A stretch of 64,000 bases of DNA from the NCBI RefSeq assembly GCF_036417845.1, contig NC_089981.1, positions 84,733,268-84,797,267 of the forward strand. The letters are read 5' to 3'. The stretch is from Apteryx mantelli. Taxonomy: Eukaryota; Chordata; Aves; Apterygiformes; Apterygidae. Every line of letters begins with the position of its first letter. The stretch's first letter is position 1. A program made the translations under genes and the position numbers. Below the pieces are notes generated by a model. That model was not told the DNA's origin. It was given only the letters and a program-made list of their open reading frames with translations, and made no database searches. Of this stretch, positions 1 to 14,290 are shown in pieces.

Positions 1-150
1 AGCCAAACTCTGCTCATTTAAAAAACGTTATACTATCACAGCAACAGTTATGATTTAAGGCATGTTCAATAGGAATCTTTGGTCAACAGTCAAAGATTAA
101 CTTTCACAACTCAACCAACAGTCACCTTGGATGTGTAACTGCTAACTTAC

Positions 151-218
151 CTGTGGATAGCCTTTCCTCCCAAAGGAAGAGCACCCCAGCAGCTCAGAAT
201 TGGGATTCCCTCATATAT
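151..218 (-). CDS. ACTR10: ACTR10 coding exon 6 (partial gene, last exon visible)
   Basis: Minus-strand exon encoding about residues 151-172 of ACTR10. It reads [20 protein letters not shown] followed by I, H and a split codon. It is bounded by an acceptor (CT at 219-220 on the plus strand) and a GTAAGTT donor at 150-144. The peptide follows directly on exon 5 in frame (phase 0 in, 2 nt out) and matches the family region just after the conserved LDCGY motif of the actin fold. The rest of the gene, which in the human protein runs to about 417 residues, lies beyond position 1. Identification rests on recalled similarity to vertebrate ACTR10; exon limits come from splice consensus and reading-frame closure. 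Confidence 0.88.
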
Positions 219-591
219 CTTCAGGAAGCTCAGGAAATCCTCCTTTTTTTATAATGATTTGCAATCTAAAGTCACTGGCTTTTCTCCTCAACTTTTTCTC
301 ACATTAGCTAGTGTAAACTCTTTATAACTACTTTCCTCCAAAACTAATTTATAGTATATACAGTTACTAACCATTTAAGAGTCCCATACCACCTTTCCCA
401 AGTTTTAAGGGAACACAAGCTTAGCAAATCAGTTACAAAGAGATTCCCCAAATCATGACACATGATAGCCAAAACCTGGATTGGCTGGTTTGTTCCTATT
501 GCTTTTATATCACACTTAAAGTCAATAAAATAGCAGCTTGTCATAATAGCCTTAGTGTCAAAATTTTTGGTTCTGTATTATTAAAGGATAC

Positions 592-699
592 AGGCAGCAC
601 CAAGCTTTCTGCATATCCACAGTCCAACACCATGGCAGAATTGATCCCAAGTGTCAGGAGAGACATTAGATGACTTGGAGCAAACAAAACAGAAGGTAC
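592..699 (-). CDS. ACTR10: ACTR10 coding exon 5
   Basis: Exactly 36 codons (phase 0/0), about residues 115-150. It begins [20 protein letters not shown] and continues [16 protein letters not shown]. The acceptor is ...ACAG and the donor GTATCC. This is the best-conserved part of the visible protein. In actins and actin-related proteins the corresponding stretch leads into the second phosphate-binding region, where LDCGY stands in for the actin VLDSGDG loop. ACTR10 does not follow the canonical actin sequence there, as expected for Arp11. The frame is open and shows no damage. Confidence 0.93.
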
Positions 700-2353
700 C
701 TGTATGGAAACCAACAGGACAATTGACAGAGCAGACAACCCACCCAAAAATCAGCGATGTTTTCCCAAAATGCCATATTAAAAGCAAAATCCAAACACCT
801 ATATATTGAGGTATCCATTTTTAATTCAGGATTTAAAGGAGCGTAGTAATGAACAAAATACAACAAGATACTAAAATCTATGCTCATCTTATTCATGGTA
901 CATACCAAGTGCTTCAGTAATAATGAACCTTAAAACAGGTTTCTAAGAAAAGCAAATATTCATTATGGAATTCACCTTAAGTCAAAGTCATTTGAAGAGA
1001 AATTAAAGAAACTAAAATATGGCTACTTGAAATGTATATGGAATACTGTAAAGATCTCAAGATGTGAATAAAGGTGATATAAAACCCATAAAAGTGTGCC
1101 CTATAAGGACACACACAACCTCAGGAAAGATTAAGACCGCTTATTTAAAACACTTTACCCAAAGCAATGTCAAAACTCAAACCATAATTATGTGCGAACT
1201 ACCCCTTCCTCCCAGAATTTCATAAATCATCTTTTCTAGATAGTGACAGTTCCTTTACTAAATATCATACCTTGATGTACGAATTAAATGAGGAATTTCG
1301 TTAAAGCCTGCATTTAAGGACAACATTACTGATACCTTGCTCAGAGACAGAAGTTATAATATTGACCTTTTTTTAAAATGCCACTCTTACTCTTAGCCCC
1401 AAATGGAAATCTTAGCAGGTGAAAGTGAGCTTCACTTCAGCATCAACTGGCTTGTTAACAAGCTACAAAGCCTCACCATCAAAACACAACTCTCCAAGTC
1501 ATGAGTCACTTTAGACAATTGATTTTGCATGGGAGTGCTTTATTTGTGACCTTTATTTTTTTTTCTGGAAGGGGATTAAAAAAAAAAAATCACTCAAATC
1601 TTTCAGTGACTTCAAGGCATCAGAATATGTTATGTGCAGTAGGAAAGAATTATGCAGAAGTTTAAGATTAGTTTTTAAATTGGGTCCTGGAAGCACAGTG
1701 GAGAAGCACTGCAGACAAACTAGTTTCACCGCTTTTTATAGAAAAACCTTAACCTTTGCTCTATCTGAACTGAAAAATTATGGAATCACCTTCCAAAAGA
1801 CTTTCCATTAGAACTAAGCAAGAATTAGTTTCAGACTTTTCCTGAATCTATCAAAAAGACTGATTAAGCGGAGAAGATCATAAATTTCAGGTAAATTCAT
1901 ATCTAAATGAGTACAGCCAGAGGTTAGATCATGTGCTAGGCAAAGATATTGACTCTGGTATAAGCCAGGAGATTTGCTGACGGAGCAATAGAAAGTGTTT
2001 AAATATAAATTCTGGCTTCAGGCAGTGCTCAATGGAGATTATTGGATCTGTCTAGAATGGCATGATGTGAGCTATATTTTCCTACAAGCCACAGAAACCT
2101 TTGGGATTCTTGTTAGCAGCTGCTGTTTTGTGGTCTTACGTATGAAGGGTCCGAACAGAACAGAAAAGCGCCTTTTGTCTCATCACAAAGCCCCATTTCC
2201 CCCAGACAACCTTTTATTCATCTTCTTTATGCCTCTCTTATCCTTCTGGCATTATTTTTCACTTCTTTATCCACATCTGGTAGAGATCTTAAGTAAAATT
2301 TCTACTGTTAAGTGTAATGCCTAGCACATACAGTAGTTAGGTAAAATGTGTAC

Positions 2354-2462
2354 CTCAAAATGCTTGAAAAGCACTCTCGTGAGTGTGTCTCTGAAGTGTG
2401 AAGGGCATAAGACAGACTCTATGATCACAACACGACGGTCTCTCGGATTCACCAGCAGATGT
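2354..2462 (-). CDS. ACTR10: ACTR10 coding exon 4
   Basis: 109-nt exon; its first base completes Arg78 and it then encodes residues 79-114. It reads [20 protein letters not shown] then [16 protein letters not shown]. The acceptor is a T-rich tract ending TTTTTTAG and the donor is [20 protein letters not shown] is the recognisable Arp11 signature. In this family the protein caps the pointed end of the dynactin Arp1 filament together with p62, p25 and p27. The exon-4/5 junction gives FE|VPSV with no frame break. Confidence 0.93.
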
Positions 2463-2562
2463 CTAAAAAACACAGGATGTATAAACCAAAATTTTTAAGT
2501 TTACACACGTATTATGGAACCAACATTACTGTAACATTTCATTCCCCTCAAAAATCCTAACA

Positions 2563-2830
2563 ATTTGCATTTAGATAGCATTTTCCATGGCAGATCTCAA
2601 AGTTTTTTCCCATATAAACTAGACAACACTTCCCAAAAGAGAGTTAGGGGACTGAGTTACAGAAAACAAGTTATAGAGCTCTCTGCCAGCAGACTGTAGT
2701 TCTGAACATTACACACTTCTAAACCGATATAAAGAAATGCAAAAATAGTCACACATATGAGCTATTAATGGCTTGTCCAATGTCGTACAATATGTCCATA
2801 GAAGAGAAAGGAACAGAATACAGATGTGCT
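2563..2830 (-). repeat. MIR-type (amniote) SINE remnant
   Basis: In the ACTR10 intron between exons 3 and 4. The plus strand opens with TTTGCATTTAGATAGCATTT and CAGATCTCAAAG, the reverse complement of the 3' part of amniote MIR-type SINEs. It ends near 2765-2830 with a diverged GGCTTGTCCAATGTCGTACA, matching the reverse complement of their conserved central core. The middle is too diverged to align by eye. The SINE would therefore be on the minus strand, the same direction as ACTR10. Subfamily assignment is inferred. Confidence 0.55.
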
Positions 2831-3498
2831 GATTTCAATTACAAAATGGTGATACAGGACAGAAACCCCCCCCCCCACACACCTGAAGAACTGAGGCACA
2901 GAAATCAAGTATTTGTTTCCCTGTCAAACATTGATTTTTACTGTGAAAAAATAAAGATCGGATGCAAAGAGAGAAAATTACCAAATCCAACTTCATATTC
3001 ATTATACACTAATGGTATTAAAAAATAAAACAATAAAAAGATGTATTACACAAGTAAAAATGAACAGGTTTCTACAGGTTAAGGTCCCTCCCTCCAAACC
3101 ATGGTCATATGTAGATCAGGTTTTCCACTGATACAAGACGAGCTTTGCATAGGCCCCGTATACAGCCCTACCAAAATCAGTACAACTCCTTAGGTAATGA
3201 TTTCCGCTACCAAGTCCTTTGTGCGTGCCACAGTTTTTAAAAGACAACTTATTGAGATACATTTTCATTTCTAGAGATCAACTGATGCTGAACGGCACTA
3301 ATTCTTTGCATGTAATTTGAATCTCAGCAGCACTGAATTTCTTCAGCAAGAACACAGCCAGGCAGCCACCTGCAAAATCTTGTTTCTGTTTTCTTATTCA
3401 TCTAGAGAAGAGTTTCCAGTCACACTTACAATACCCCTCAACATACTCAGAAAAGAGCTGCAGAAGGCTTAAATAACAAATGCCCAAGTATCTCTCAC

Positions 3499-3581
3499 CT
3501 GAAATACAGCATATGAATAAAGTCCTTCAGATAGGAATATAATTCTTCTGTATTAATATTATATTGAACAACTTTGATAGG
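3499..3581 (-). CDS. ACTR10: ACTR10 coding exon 3
   Basis: 83-nt exon, about residues 51-77 plus two bases of codon 78. It reads [20 protein letters not shown] then FIHMLYF. The acceptor is TTTACAG and the donor [19 protein letters not shown] is diagnostic for vertebrate Arp11. The split Arg codon (AG|A) joins correctly to exon 4. No anomalies are visible. Confidence 0.92.
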
Positions 3582-4032
3582 CTGTAAAGAAAAAATATCC
3601 ATAGTCAGTTTAAATACTAGACAACAATTATATACAAAGAAATGCTCATTTTTGTCTGATTTTCTCTATGTAATTAACAATGCACCTCATAAACTCACAG
3701 GCTAACTAAACTCCATTTATTCATGACAATTTTTCATACTGGTAACCTATCTCAACGTTACATTTCCAAAGCTGCCATCCTCTCATCCTAGGCAAAAAAA
3801 TTCCTCAATAAATGCCCCAAACACAAGCTGCAGGCATAATCCACAGAATACCAATTAATAACAGTGCTGGCATAATCCTTGCTTGTATCTAGTTATAATC
3901 TTTTAATAGAAGTTATGAGATAATGAAAAATAGCTGATGAGGGAAAAAAAACTTGTCTCTGAAAATTAGCTATAAGCTAACATATCACACATTATAAAAG
4001 TTTTGTTAAAAAAAAAAAAAGTTAAGTTTTAC

Positions 4033-4105
4033 CTTAGGGACATCAGGTTTCTTTATTTCACTAGGAATAATACATCTTGGTCCTGTTTCTCCTGCAAAAC
4101 CACAC
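4033..4105 (-). CDS. ACTR10: ACTR10 coding exon 2
   Basis: 73-nt exon; the first base completes Lys26, then 24 codons (residues 27-50) read [20 protein letters not shown] followed by DVPK. The acceptor ends TTCTAG and the donor is GTAAAA. CGFAGE..PR is the conserved actin-family N-terminal strand (GFAGDDAPRAVFPS in actin) and supports an actin-fold protein. In frame with exons 1 and 3. Confidence 0.92.
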
Positions 4106-5425
4106 CTAGAAGAAAAAGTTGAAAACCTTATCATTCAGCATTACTATTTAATATCCTAGGCTGATGAATCATCAAACAGGAATTGTAAAGAAGTCTGGCA
4201 CAAGCTTTTTCTGTGTAGCCATTTCAAATAAGAAAGATTTTACATCTTTTTATTGACTCCCTCTCAGATGCATTAAACAAAACAAGTTTTCTTCATTTTT
4301 ATAAGGACTGTAATGCCCAACTCTGCTGTGCCTCCTACTTTTCACCGAGGAAAAAATTTCTATCATCCATTTACAAACCTTCATTACTGCCTGTTAAATT
4401 TCCAGAGAAATACCTTCCTGCTTCCTCCATACTGGCCCACAGATTTCAGAAGAGCTCTCAGCAAGCATAGGCAGGATTAAGTCATGATGTCCCTTTTAAA
4501 TCCTCAATTTCTGTGATGTTTATTTAGAAGAAACAAAACGCGAAAACTTGATTACCACCACGCTAGTCCTGCCACCTATTTCACTGTTGATCAATACTGT
4601 TTCATTGATTTTTTATACTTCTGTGTCATCTACTCCCACCTGACAGCTTATTTTATACTTTGAAAAGCACTCCTTTTTCAAGTGTCTGGGGTGATTTAAG
4701 TCATTACTGCTTCAAAATCACTGGTTACTCTTTCTCCTCCTGAAGCTTATCCTCATCCTGTTAAAACACATGAGGGCTCTGCATCCAACTCCAATTCAAT
4801 GCAATACAAATAGTAACTCCAAAACTAACTTTTCAGAAACCTACCTAGCTTTCCATAAATGGATTTTACCTTAAAGGTTGCAAGAACCAAGGACTGAAAA
4901 AAGCAAATTAAAAACAGAAGAAATTTAAAATTTGATTTTAAGGAGCTTGACATTTCTTCCGCCGCTCCTTGTTAAATATAAGTTCAAACACATCTGAGTA
5001 GAAAACTATAAAACTTCTGGAACTTGAGTACTTTTAAAATAAAAGGTCAATTAATGCTTTCTTTTGGTATTTGGCAACTGTCAACATGTTTCTTCAGTTC
5101 ATTTCAGAAAAAAAAATTAAGGATGGATATAAGTCAGAATTTCTTTTTTTTTCATTTAGTTTCCAAAATAAAGTCTTACACAATTCCAGTTTGTATATGC
5201 AGTTGCCTCCACCTGTCACCCTAATAACCTGTGAACTCCTATTTCATTTCAGTCGTATTTGGGTATAATTAATTTGCCATTTTTCCACAACAACTGCAAG
5301 TCGGAAACGACCCTAGCGGCATCCCGCTCGAGGGGAAGGCAGGTAACGTGCCAAAACACACGGCTGCAGACACGGGCTTGGCCCAGCCGCGAGAGTGGCA
5401 CAAATCTGAAGAAACGATTTTGCTG

Positions 5426-5452
5426 AATTATTTATTTATTTATTTATTTATT
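5426..5452. repeat. (ATTT)n microsatellite
   Basis: About six uninterrupted ATTT units in the first ACTR10 intron, about 0.5 kb from exon 1. Simple-sequence repeat; no function visible. Confidence 0.9.
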
Positions 5453-5799
5453 GTGCACTCTCCCAGGACTAGCAGCTATTTCTCCAGGCGGCTGCTGAAG
5501 CCTCGGGCGCGTCTCCTTCAGGAGCATTTTTAATCCTGGGCCCAGCTGCAGGTTCCTTGAACGAGGCCTTATTCCGTGAGGGCAGCGCACATGCGGGACG
5601 TTAACGCAGAAATGTGGCATTTCTAACCCTAAAGGCGGATTTCGGTAGGAAATAAAGCATAGATTGGGGGGGGGGGGGAGGAGAAGCGCGGCAACACTTT
5701 TGGCCCAAGACAGAAATTCCCTAAATACTGAACAATTTTGCTTCCACCTATAATATATAAATAAATTTTTAAAAAAAGTTCGCATTTCGGCTTTATGAA

Positions 5800-6740
<941 letters not shown>

Positions 6741-9700
6741 TGATGGGGGGCGGACGAGAAAGGATTAAGCTGGTCGTGCTGCCCAGCGCTAGCGCGAAAC
6801 TCGAGTGAGGTTTCACCACCGGCTTTTCAGCACCCTTCTGGCTCCAGCAGTCTCCGTCCGTTTCTTCCCCTGGCCACTGGTGCACATCCTGCAGGAAAAA
6901 CCATCATTATTTTTTGCCCGGTTGAGCTCCCTAAATGGGGCCGTGGCGTGAGTTCCTGTGCTGGCGCGAAGGAGAGGCGATACCGGTGCGGGACGGAGCA
7001 GCGGGGAGCAGGAGTGGGTGGGATTGCTCTTCTCAGAAAATCCAGCTTTAGGACTTCTCATAGCAGGGTAAACCTGAAACAGCCACTTGGTGCGAAGTGC
7101 TGGGCAAGCGTGAAATCACGCTGCCCATTCAGACGCGGTTGCAAGATGTGGGTGAGTTAACTCATGCTGCAGGTCTCACGGTGGACCAGGTATCGTGTAC
7201 CCGCACCATTCTTACCTTGCATCAAATGAGCTGTGATTTGTCCTCCCACAGCTGACAAAAAGCCATCATAAAAGCTTGAAACTGCCATGAATTCTGTCAT
7301 GTGAGCTCAGGCTGCTATGACAAAATACAAATCATGTTTATGCGACTGGGCCGATCCAGTGATGCACAGATCCAATATTACTAATCGTGGATCCATGGAA
7401 AGTGAAGAAAGGTTTCCTGTCTCTCACTAAAAGACAGCACAGAGGCAGGCAAAAATTAAAGTGGTATAAGCCTAAATGTGTCAGATCCGCTTAGGATACA
7501 ATATCCTTCCTCTCAAAGAAATAAAATGTCTCATTGGGCAAAAAAGGCTCATCTCCTTATTGTTACAAGAGAAAGATGACTGGGATCTGAGATAGGAGCT
7601 CTCAAATACTCTAAGGGTAGAAATCACAAAACCCACCATGCTAACCCATGCTTCCAGGAGAGGGTTTCCTGTGTCTGGTGATCAGAGGTAGAAGATGAAC
7701 TATGGTGGGAACTGACACTGGTAGGACATGAGTGGTAAACATGGAACTTGAGTGAGTTCTATTTTAGCACTTTTCATGAAAGCATGTTACTGTCATGCCA
7801 ACACAGCTAGGTTTTGCCTTTGTCTGGTTAAGTTTTGTTTTTTTGAAGAGGGAATTTATTGCAGATCAAACTTCAGTGGTCACAGAGCCACACCACAAGC
7901 CCTGTTTTGCAAAGTTTGTAAGAACACTGTATTATCTCAAATCCTTGCAAAATGACAAGCTGTTGAAACCAAGATCTTAGCCAGTTTTGGAGCAAACAGA
8001 AATCTGTGTATGTGTGCAAGGGTGTATAATATGTTCTCACATATTATAGTGAAAGACTGACTCAGTACTGAGGTTTTAACTCCATAAAGGTTAGGAAATG
8101 TCCAGCTAAGTGTTTCTAAGCAATATTAAGTCTTTGCTTTATAGGTAAATGTCAGCTCTGCTACAGGTAAGGTCAGCCACCACTTTCTGTTTACAAGTAG
8201 GTTATTCAAAGTGTCTGAAATATGCCACCTTGCTTAGCTGGTCTTGACATTTCTGATCTGTAACACAGATGTGTTGTGAAAGCCCTTTTGTGTGAGTTTG
8301 TGTGAATGGGTTCGACTGGTGTCCCTATGGGTGTGGATGGAGAAACAGTTATGCAAAAACAGGCTGAAGAAAGGAAAAGTGCCTGCTGAGAGGCAGCATG
8401 TAAAAGTCTCCCAAAAACTAACAAGCTCCAGAGATTAGGAGTCCTGCCGAATCCACAGGAACCGATAAACTCACAATGCTAAGGGTTTGCTGACTCCGTG
8501 CAAGATCCTCAGCACATGCTAGCATCAGCTGTGGGTTACATAGCTCAGAGCACATCCAGGAAGGTGGTGGCTGCCCTGTGCTGAGAAAGAGGACAGAATT
8601 ATCTGTACATCTAATGAAGCCAGGGACTCTCTGAGGGACAACCTCCTTTCCCCACAATAACCACACTTGTAAAATCAGCTGTTCTTCAGGCATTTTTTAC
8701 GCATGTCCGGGAGTGTAATTATGGCCCTGATCATATATCCTCAAAAGATCTGTCACAGGGTATTTATGTCAGCTAAGTGCATGGGACCCATTTCTTCTTC
8801 AGGGAAGCAAAATACATATCGGAAAAGCTATTAATTGATGAGTTGGGTCTAGACATTTGCTCATGCCGGACAGGCAAGCCAAAGAGATTGAAGTGCATAC
8901 GTGCAGCAAGACAAGGGCTCTAATGAAGCAAGAGGATTTCAAGGTAGGCTGTTGTCACAGTAACTCAGGGATTCACCCTGATGCGCTCTGTTGCCATTGA
9001 ACCCAAATTACCAGAGCTGCGAGCTCAGGCCTTGCTGTTAGTTTCCAGGTGCTATGTGTTTTCACATACTTTGTGGGTATGCCTTTAGTCCCAAATCCAC
9101 ACTTTTTATTTAAGATCGGTGAAGGTGGAGGTGTGGCAGGGAGCTGGACGATGAATAGGAGTGATGTGAGACACCCAAAAGTCATTGCTGCCACCATGTG
9201 CTCTATCACCCAAGCCCATAGTTGGAGTGGGGCTCTGCATATCCATTCTCCCTTCCGTTCCTCTCACAACCCTGTCACCTTCCCCCCTTCTTCTGGCCTC
9301 CCTAAGCTTACCTGGGTCAAAGAGCGGGGCAAAGAATATAGAGCTGAGGCAGGTGAAGATAAAGTCTGTGTGTGTGTGGAGGAGAAGTGGGGACTGGATG
9401 AGCTGAAGCACATGGAGCATCCTGGAAGGGCTCTGTAGAGCTGGAGGCAACGTGGGGAATCGAAGCAGCACAGAGAAAATGCAAGGAAGGTGTGAAGAAG
9501 GGGCACTTGACCATGACAAACTCAGGGGAGACTCCTCCCGACACCCTTAAAGCTCTGTTCCCTTCAAATACTATCCCCCACTCCATACAAGCCCGCTTCA
9601 TACAACCTATACGCAGCTCCTCATCCTGCCAGCTACCTCTTCTTGGAGAGAAGAGCTGAGGAGGAGGAACAAGCTTATAGTGGAGATGTGAGGTACAGGA

Positions 9701-12700
9701 ACAGCGAAGGGACCAGCATGCAGCCAACGAGTTCTAGAGTAGGAGTAATCATTGCCAAGGCAGCAGAGGAGGATGCCGACACATTAAAAAATAAACAAAC
9801 AAAAGCCCAGAGCAGCTGAATGCTCCAATACACAGTTCACATTGCCATACGATTTTACGGTTTTTATATTTTTATGGTTTTTTATTTTTTTATGGTTAGT
9901 ATTTTATGCCCTTCCAGAATATGGAAATGCAGCTGAACTTAAGCATATGAAAACAATGCCTGAAAATACATTTAATGTCATTCTCACAACATAGCTTTAC
10001 CTCTGCCATGCTTGAGCAATGCCCCAGTGTACCAAAAATACACACATTCAGTTAGAATTATACCTGAGTGAAGTGGGAATTATGTTCAAGCCATTTTTCT
10101 TTGTTTGGGCTTTCTGTCAGGGAAAAGACTCTGGAATTCCCCAAGGTAATACACTGAGCACTGTCTACTGTCTTTGGTCCTGTCAAGGACAGTAGGAGGA
10201 AACCTGAGCGGTTAATGTGCCTGTCGAGGATATGCTCTCATTGATGTGTGAATTTTCATTCTCTGAAATTCTGTAAAATGCTCATAAATATGTCTGTGAC
10301 AGGAAACTTATAAAGATTACTGTAATACTACTTCATGTGTGGCTGTTGAAATAATTAATGTCTAAAACCTGGACTAAAAATTTAGATAATAGGATTAATG
10401 TAAAGTCTAAGCATGATGTTTTCATTACCTCTTTCATCCCCAAATCTCACCTGTTTATGATACGTAATTATGTCATAATTATATGTTTATGACACTGTGT
10501 TTTTGATTGAGTATTTTTAATTAAAATAATTACTTAGATATGTTTTTAAAAAATCACAGGCCATACTTGAAATACGTAGCCCATCACTTTGTCCTAAACG
10601 TATTATCACGGAGTTAGGAAAGATCAGAGTTTACAGCTAATCACATCACCCTCTTTATAGCCCATTGGAAATCTTTTCTTAAATTACATTAATCAATCAC
10701 AGTCAACATGACTTCTGAAAAGCAAGCTGCAGCTTAAAAGTGGCTTAATTTAACGGATGATCTTCCCAGAGCCTAGCAGTTACAGACAACACAAGTCAGA
10801 GAGCTTAGAAGCGGGCCAGGGTTTCATAACAAAATCTATCTACGCTATGCCGGTTTAATCAAGGAAGCTACTTGCGTAATGTGAAAAGCATCCGTGCTAT
10901 CCTGAATGTGTAGCTGTTGAAAAAACAGATGGTGATGCTAAACCACAAAAATCAGACTATAAATACCTTCAAGATAACAATATAAATGAAGATAATTATT
11001 CACAGTCTAAGAAATAGGTAGGACAATTAAGCCGGATACTAAGCAGAAGGTTGAGGGGAGTAAAAAAGCAGGATCTCCCTAACACAATAAAAAATCGCTC
11101 CCTGAACACAGCCACTTTCTCGAACTCTTGGAAGTTGTGGTATCCTACGATAAGCAAGGGAGAGTCGCCATTAAAATATAGAAATGCAAGGAAGGAACCA
11201 TAGGTCACTGAAATCAGTGAAAATTCTCCAATTTATATCAAACTTGTAGGATAGTTTCTTTTGGCTACCACATTCCTTCAAAAAATTTTTAGACTGTATT
11301 CAAGACATTGCCAGAAAAAAATCTTTCTGAATACAATGCAGACAAAGTCATTGTCACAGAACAGCATGGTGCGCTCATCTGCAAGGAACGGTGGTGAAAG
11401 CGATGCTGGTGCCTTGAGATGGCATCTGAAGAACTACGCTGGAGGCTTAAAAGGGAACGCTTTTCATAAAGGAAATGACTTCCGTAGATGAGTCCTGAAA
11501 TACAACAGCTCCTGGTTGAATTAATCCCCACAGTGCACTTGCAGACATTGAAAGCATGAAAGAATGTGTCCCACAGCATAAACACTGTAGGCCCAAATGG
11601 ATTTAGCAAGGAAGGTGTCATGCCCAACTAATATCCTATTCCCTTTGATGCAGAAATGCCTATGTGGACCCCTGCAGAGACGAGGGTTTCCGCTAGACCC
11701 CATGCATATTTCAGCGGCAAAGCGTTATCTTCTCTTGGTCATAAAATAAACAGTCATTCTTTCAAGTCCCCACACTGGATGGTTTTGCCTGCGTACTTGC
11801 TTTTAAGCCTTCTTAATCCCTCTGTACAAGCTAATTGAGTCACATAACCCATTTTTTTGCACAAAATCAGATATTTGCATAGCTAGGACCAGCTTTAGAT
11901 ATAATAAAATAGCAATTGCTCAGAGACCTGTTTTAGCTGCCAGAGCTCACAGCATGTTTCTTCACGCTCTCCCAAGGATTCAAGGAGATCGACTTACCAC
12001 CTCTCCAAAAAGAGAAAAAGGAAGAAACCCCGTAGTCTTTCTATTGCTTGGGGTTCTGTTAACAGCTGGACCATCCTGTTTCCTACTGTAGGATTTTAGC
12101 TCAATTCATTTGAATATTTCCAAGAGAAAATGTGTATTTTTCTGCTCACAACCATCCAGAAATTTGTCTGCGTTACTATAAAAATTCCAAAAAAGAGAAT
12201 AATGAAAGCGCTGACAGAGTTTGGATTGAAAGCATGGTCATTTTTCACTAAAACACAGTCTGCCCTGCACCCAGGCAGCTGGGTGCCATGTGCCTACCCA
12301 GGGCAAAGACTCTGCCCAGCCCTGGCGTTGCATGCTTTCGGGCCCTGTGCATTTAGGATATGCCAGGTTAGTGAGAGGGCTGTGCCGTGATGGACTGGCA
12401 ATATTTCAGCCAGCTGGAGGAATATTGCTGGGTTCCCCGAGGGGTGCGGCGCTGCCTCCTCACCTTGGAAAGGCTGCAGTTTGGAATGCAATAGAAGGAG
12501 CACGAAGACTCATCACCAGCAGAGTATTTAAACTTATTTAAAAAGGCAATATGAGCAGCAAGTGCTGAGCACCCCCGAAAACGAGGCTGCCTTTATTTAC
12601 ACCTCTGGATTCGGGTGTCTGGTTTAACGTCAAGTTTTGAGAGGCAAAACAAAGCTGAAGTTTTCAAAGCCCCTCTGGGTATTATCTGAACAGCTCTGTT

Positions 12701-14149
12701 TAAGATTATCAGGAGTCAGACAGTTTCATGTCGGAACGTTGCTTAGGGTTAGCTTGCTTTGGGGTGGTGTGTCAACTGCTTTTTTTATTATCAGCCTAAT
12801 TTTGTAGTGGAGAATGTAGGACGGGGGAAAAAATATCCAAGTGCTACAGGGAATTGACAGATGGTTCACGTTTTAGCTGAGACTCCAATATGCATGGGGA
12901 TGATTTTTTCAGCATTTTATTTCTGAGAAAACTGAGATATGCAGTGTACTTTGGCATTAATTGCATTGATTTTTATAAGGGTATGAAAAGCAGCAAGGGT
13001 TGTACAGAGATTCAGTTATGGACCTGAGCTTCGGTACTGCTGGGCTGTATTCCCAGAGCATCTACAGCTGACTCCAGTGACCTTGAACAAGTCAGCAAAA
13101 GTGTGGTTCTACTCTGAAAAGTAACTATGTAAAAATGGCACTTTCTTACTCAGCAGATTTGATTGCTGCGTGCATTCCAAGTCACATCTGCTGACTTTAG
13201 TGACAAAAATAAGTTTTTACTGCTTTCCCGCTCTGTGAGCACTGCAGAATCACAAAAGCTGGGAAGGCACAAGCCGGATTCTTTGCCTTCTTGTAGGACT
13301 CATTTCTATAAATTACAACCAGCAGTGAGGCCACACTGGCATCACTTGGCCTTGCACAGCTTTTCTATTACTGCCAGTGATGATGAACATGGGAGAAAGG
13401 AATCCAAGTTGATTCTGTTGTTTCAGTTTCTACTGCAGATTGCATTAATCAGGTTTGCAGTTAGAGGAAAAAGAAATCTATTCACCTATAAGATGATTAT
13501 AATTGAAAAAAAACTCATTCCTTGGCCATAAACTTCCTGATACACTTTTCAGAGTGGACTTGTTTAAAACGCACTTCCCTGTCTTTAACATGGGGATACT
13601 GTTCGCTCTTCTCCATCAGCCCAATTTAGACTCATTGCTACTCAATTCCAGTGACTGCTGTTTAATGGGAAGAGTTAAGGTCCCCTTAAAACAGATGCTA
13701 CCAGCTGATGTAACGGTGAATTGTAAAGTAAAAATACAGATGGAGATGTGCACTGATTTATGTGCTGAATGTCCCCAATATTCAATCTGGGAAAGTTATT
13801 CAGCAGAGAAATTAATGTTAACTATTTTAAAATCGCCTTTACCTTCTGTGCCATGTCCTGACACACTTAAGATACCTGATATTGTCTCATCACAGATGCT
13901 AGAAGTTGCATTGTAAGATGCAATATTGTGATGTCAGGACAATGATTTTTTAGTTCATTTTGTACATATAAAATGTGTGTCTTCATGTAAATTTTTAAAT
14001 GACTCGGTCTCTTAATTAGAATACATTGATTTGCATTTTTTGATTTGTGCAATATGCTTGCAACAGGGATATCCCTTTTAAAGAAATCTACTGCATTATG
14101 TTATCGTTATATACAACAAGCTTGCTATTATAATAATACCCAAACCTTA

Positions 14150-14290
14150 TAAGGGACTCTGACAAAAATTCGTTATATTATCTCCATTTTACAGAAGGAG
14201 AAATGAAGGCTGACAGAGGTGAAGTTCTGTTTTGAAAGTCATCTAGCAAGTCAGAGCCAGGAATGGGACATAAGTCCCATGCTCTATTTA
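14150..14290 (-). repeat. MIR-type SINE remnant
   Basis: The plus strand contains TATCTCCATTTTACAGAAGG, then a diverged copy of the core (GACAGAGGTGAAGTTCTG), then AGCAAGTCAGAGCCAGGAATG. This order is the reverse complement of the MIR central core, so the SINE is on the minus strand. Ends are approximate. Confidence 0.7.

Noticed and set aside
8310..8330. GGTTCGACTGG as a tRNA B box.
   Set aside because: No matching A box, acceptor stem or cloverleaf around it.
13503..13916. 137-codon plus-strand frame in the intergenic region.
   Set aside because: No recognisable domain or signal; length is not unusual among random frames in 64 kb, and codon choice looks like non-coding AT-rich DNA.
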